Below, piece by piece: positions 7,042 through 8,430 of a stretch of 8,430 nt of DNA; position 1 is the first letter of the stretch, and each line of letters opens with the position of its first letter. The translations under genes were made by a program, and so were the position numbers. Source of the stretch: Mycobacterium sp. (GTDB lineage Bacteria; Actinomycetota; Actinomycetes; Mycobacteriales; Mycobacteriaceae); contig JAOPWF010000704.1 in assembly GCA_025965815.1 (NCBI GenBank), positions 1 through 8,430 of the forward strand, given 5' to 3'. The notes beneath the pieces are model-generated. The model was given only the letters and a program-made list of their open reading frames with translations. It was not told where the DNA came from and ran no database searches.

Positions 7042-7824
7042 TCAGAACGGCGTGCGCTCCAACCAGCCGTCCCAGACGGCGCTGTCCCCGAGAACGTCGA
7101 TTCCCGCGTCGGCGGGGGAGCGCCGCCGCACGATCGCCAGCAACAGGTCCTGAGCCGGGCCGCGCACGGCGGCGTCACCCTTCCCGTGGTCGTGGGTCCA
7201 CCAGATACCCGTATCTACATCCCCGAGTCGCTGTGCTCCAGCCCGCCGGCCGTCGGCCCGAATGGTCCATTCGCCGTCCGTGCCGAGCCCCTCATCGGTG
7301 GCGTGCAGGTGCAGCATCCGCCCGGGTTCGAGCGGCATCGCGTCCGGGTTCGCCTGGATCGCGACACGGTCCAGCCATTCGCTGATGCCGTCGGCGGCCA
7401 GGTCCGGCGCGAGCTGGTAGTCGACGCCCAGTGCCAGGGCCGCGTCGGCGCGATGCACGGTGGCTTCGTGCAACCGCCTGCGGATCCACCAGGCAGCCGG
7501 CCTCGGGCCGAGGAACGTCCACACCGCGGTCTCCGCGCCCACCCGGGCGACCGCGTCGATCAGGTCCTGCGCGCCGCCGCGCAGCCAGTCGGCGACGTCG
7601 GCGTCCTCCGCGGGCTTGCCGCCCTGCAGGGTACGCGGGTCGATGGCCTCCTGGGACCGGTCTGCGACGATCTGGGCCGCCCACCGGTCGCCGCGGCCGA
7701 CGTGGCGGAACAGTTGGGTGATCGCCCATCCGGGGCAGGTGGGAACGGGTGTCGAGGGATCGGCGTCGCCAACGAGCTCGCCGAATGCGCGGTTCTGGTC
7801 CACCAGTGCGGCACGGTAATCCAC
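7042..7824 (-). CDS. Mycothiol-dependent maleylpyruvate isomerase family (DinB-like) protein, Rv0332-like
   Basis: The 260-residue protein carries the MDMPI N-terminal, DinB-like four-helix domain. It opens with a segment typical of the family (NRAFGELVGDAD, then VPTCPGWAITQLFRHVGRGDRW). His41, Glu120 and His124 (in RRLHEATVHRAD) match the spacing of the His, Glu, His metal site known for maleylpyruvate isomerase. The C-terminal part (from about 160, EPGRMLHLHATDE) corresponds to the family's second domain. Members use mycothiol as the thiol partner; the substrate here cannot be told, and no aromatic-degradation genes are nearby. The GTG start is one base after the P450 stop codon and uses an AAGG (7832-7835) within the P450 gene, which suggests translational coupling. 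It resembles Rv0332 as remembered. Confidence 0.82.
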   Translation of the reverse strand: MDYRAALVDQNRAFGELVGDADPSTPVPTCPGWAITQLFRHVGRGDRWAAQIVADRSQEAIDPRTLQGGKPAEDADVADWLRGGAQDLIDAVARVGAETAVWTFLGPRPAAWWIRRRLHEATVHRADAALALGVDYQLAPDLAADGISEWLDRVAIQANPDAMPLEPGRMLHLHATDEGLGTDGEWTIRADGRRAGAQRLGDVDTGIWWTHDHGKGDAAVRGPAQDLLLAIVRRRSPADAGIDVLGDSAVWDGWLERTPF

Positions 7825-7825
7825 G

Positions 7826-8430
7826 TCACAACCTTAGTGCGGCTGCGGTTCCCAACTCGACGGGCAGTGACGACCATCCGCGCAGCACCCTGGTGTCGCG
7901 CCGGCTGCCGCTGCCGGCCAGCCGCGCGTCGGGATAGCGGTCGAAGAAGGCCCGCAGCCCCACTTCGCCTTCCGCGCGGGCCAGTGCGGCGCCGAGACAG
8001 AAGTGCCGGCCACTGGAGAACGCCAGATGCTTTCCCGCGTTGGAGCGTTCGATATCGAAGCGGTGCGGGTCCTCGAATACCGCTGGATCGCGGTTGGCGC
8101 CGGCCAGGTAGAGCACCACCATCTCGCCGCGCTCGATCAGCGTGCCTGCCACGTCGACGTCCTTGCGGGCCACGCGGGCGCTCAGCTGAACCGGCGACTC
8201 CAGCCGGAGGATTTCCTCGACTGCGTTGGGCCACAGCTCCGGGCGCTCCGCCAACGTCGACAGATGCTCGGGCGCCTCGAGCAACATCCCGATGCCGTTG
8301 CCCAGCAGGTTCACCGTCGTCTCGAATCCGGCAGCGAGCACCAGGCCCGCCGTGGCGAGCAATTCCGTCTCGGTGAGGTTCGATCCGTCAGCCTCACCTT
8401 CCTGACTCGCCTGGATCAGCTGGCTCATCA
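7826..8430 (-). CDS. Cytochrome P450, C-terminal half (CYP140-like), truncated by window edge
   Basis: The frame runs off the right edge, so only about 201 residues of an expected 400 or so are seen; the Met at 8428 is internal. All key P450 elements of this half are intact: the I-helix oxygen-activation motif AGFETT, the K-helix ExxR (EEILRLESP), and the heme-binding loop FSSGRHFCLGAALAR with its cysteine codon at 7997-7999. The ending (RRDTRVLRGWSSLPVELG) recalls mycobacterial CYP140 proteins, an assignment from memory. It is a soluble monooxygenase that needs a ferredoxin partner, not present here; the substrate is unknown. Its stop lies one base before the start of the mycothiol-dependent protein, placing the two in one operon. 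Confidence 0.88.
   Translation of the reverse strand, partial: MSQLIQASQEGEADGSNLTETELLATAGLVLAAGFETTVNLLGNGIGMLLEAPEHLSTLAERPELWPNAVEEILRLESPVQLSARVARKDVDVAGTLIERGEMVVLYLAGANRDPAVFEDPHRFDIERSNAGKHLAFSSGRHFCLGAALARAEGEVGLRAFFDRYPDARLAGSGSRRDTRVLRGWSSLPVELGTAAALRL

Noticed and set aside
7186..8376. 396-codon plus-strand frame opposite the mycothiol-dependent protein and P450
   Set aside because: Both minus-strand genes carry diagnostic catalytic motifs; this frame is a high-GC antisense shadow.

Overview
The window is a GC-rich actinobacterial chromosome segment, almost certainly from a Mycobacterium/Mycolicibacterium. I base this on protein-level recognition of several M. tuberculosis orthologues: EtfD (Rv0338c), AspC (Rv0337c), RmlA (Rv0334), and an Rv0333/Rv0332-like pair. 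Their relative order and orientation also match what I remember of M. tuberculosis. No database search was possible, so names rest on motif and sequence recognition.

Layout. Plus strand, left to right: the 3' part of etfD, a membrane Fe-S oxidoreductase, entering from the left edge and ending at 2277 with a repetitive Ala/Pro/Lys-rich tail; a strong 14-bp-stem hairpin at 2291-2333; aspC (an AlaA/AlaT-like PLP aminotransferase, 2372-3637); and a YibE/F-family multipass membrane protein (3672-4991). Minus strand, from the right edge leftwards: the C-terminal half of a cytochrome P450 (CYP140-like, running off the window), a mycothiol-dependent DinB/maleylpyruvate-isomerase-family protein, a small SnoaL/NTF2-like protein, a decayed P450 pseudogene, and rmlA. 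The yibE/F and rmlA genes converge and overlap by 47 bp.

Functional picture. The window is mainly core metabolism: electron transfer from acyl-CoA dehydrogenation (EtfD), amino-group transfer to pyruvate or oxaloacetate (AspC), and dTDP-rhamnose synthesis for the arabinogalactan linker (RmlA). Around these are accessory genes. The live P450 and the mycothiol-dependent protein are separated by one base, and the SnoaL-like gene follows after 20 bp, so the three look like one transcription unit. The region between the SnoaL-like gene and rmlA holds the wreck of a second, different P450: its Shine-Dalgarno/start, an N-terminal part scattered over three frames, and an intact heme-binding C-terminus remain, but the I-helix and ExxR region is gone.

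I found no CRISPR array, tRNA, rRNA, transposase or phage gene, and no convincing new defence or mobile system. The most noteworthy items are the multiply frameshifted P450 pseudogene with an upstream perfect palindrome, the near-identical 144-bp tandem duplication in the etfD tail, a GNRA-capped palindrome inside the yibE/F coding sequence, and two candidate leaderless promoters (yibE/F and rmlA).
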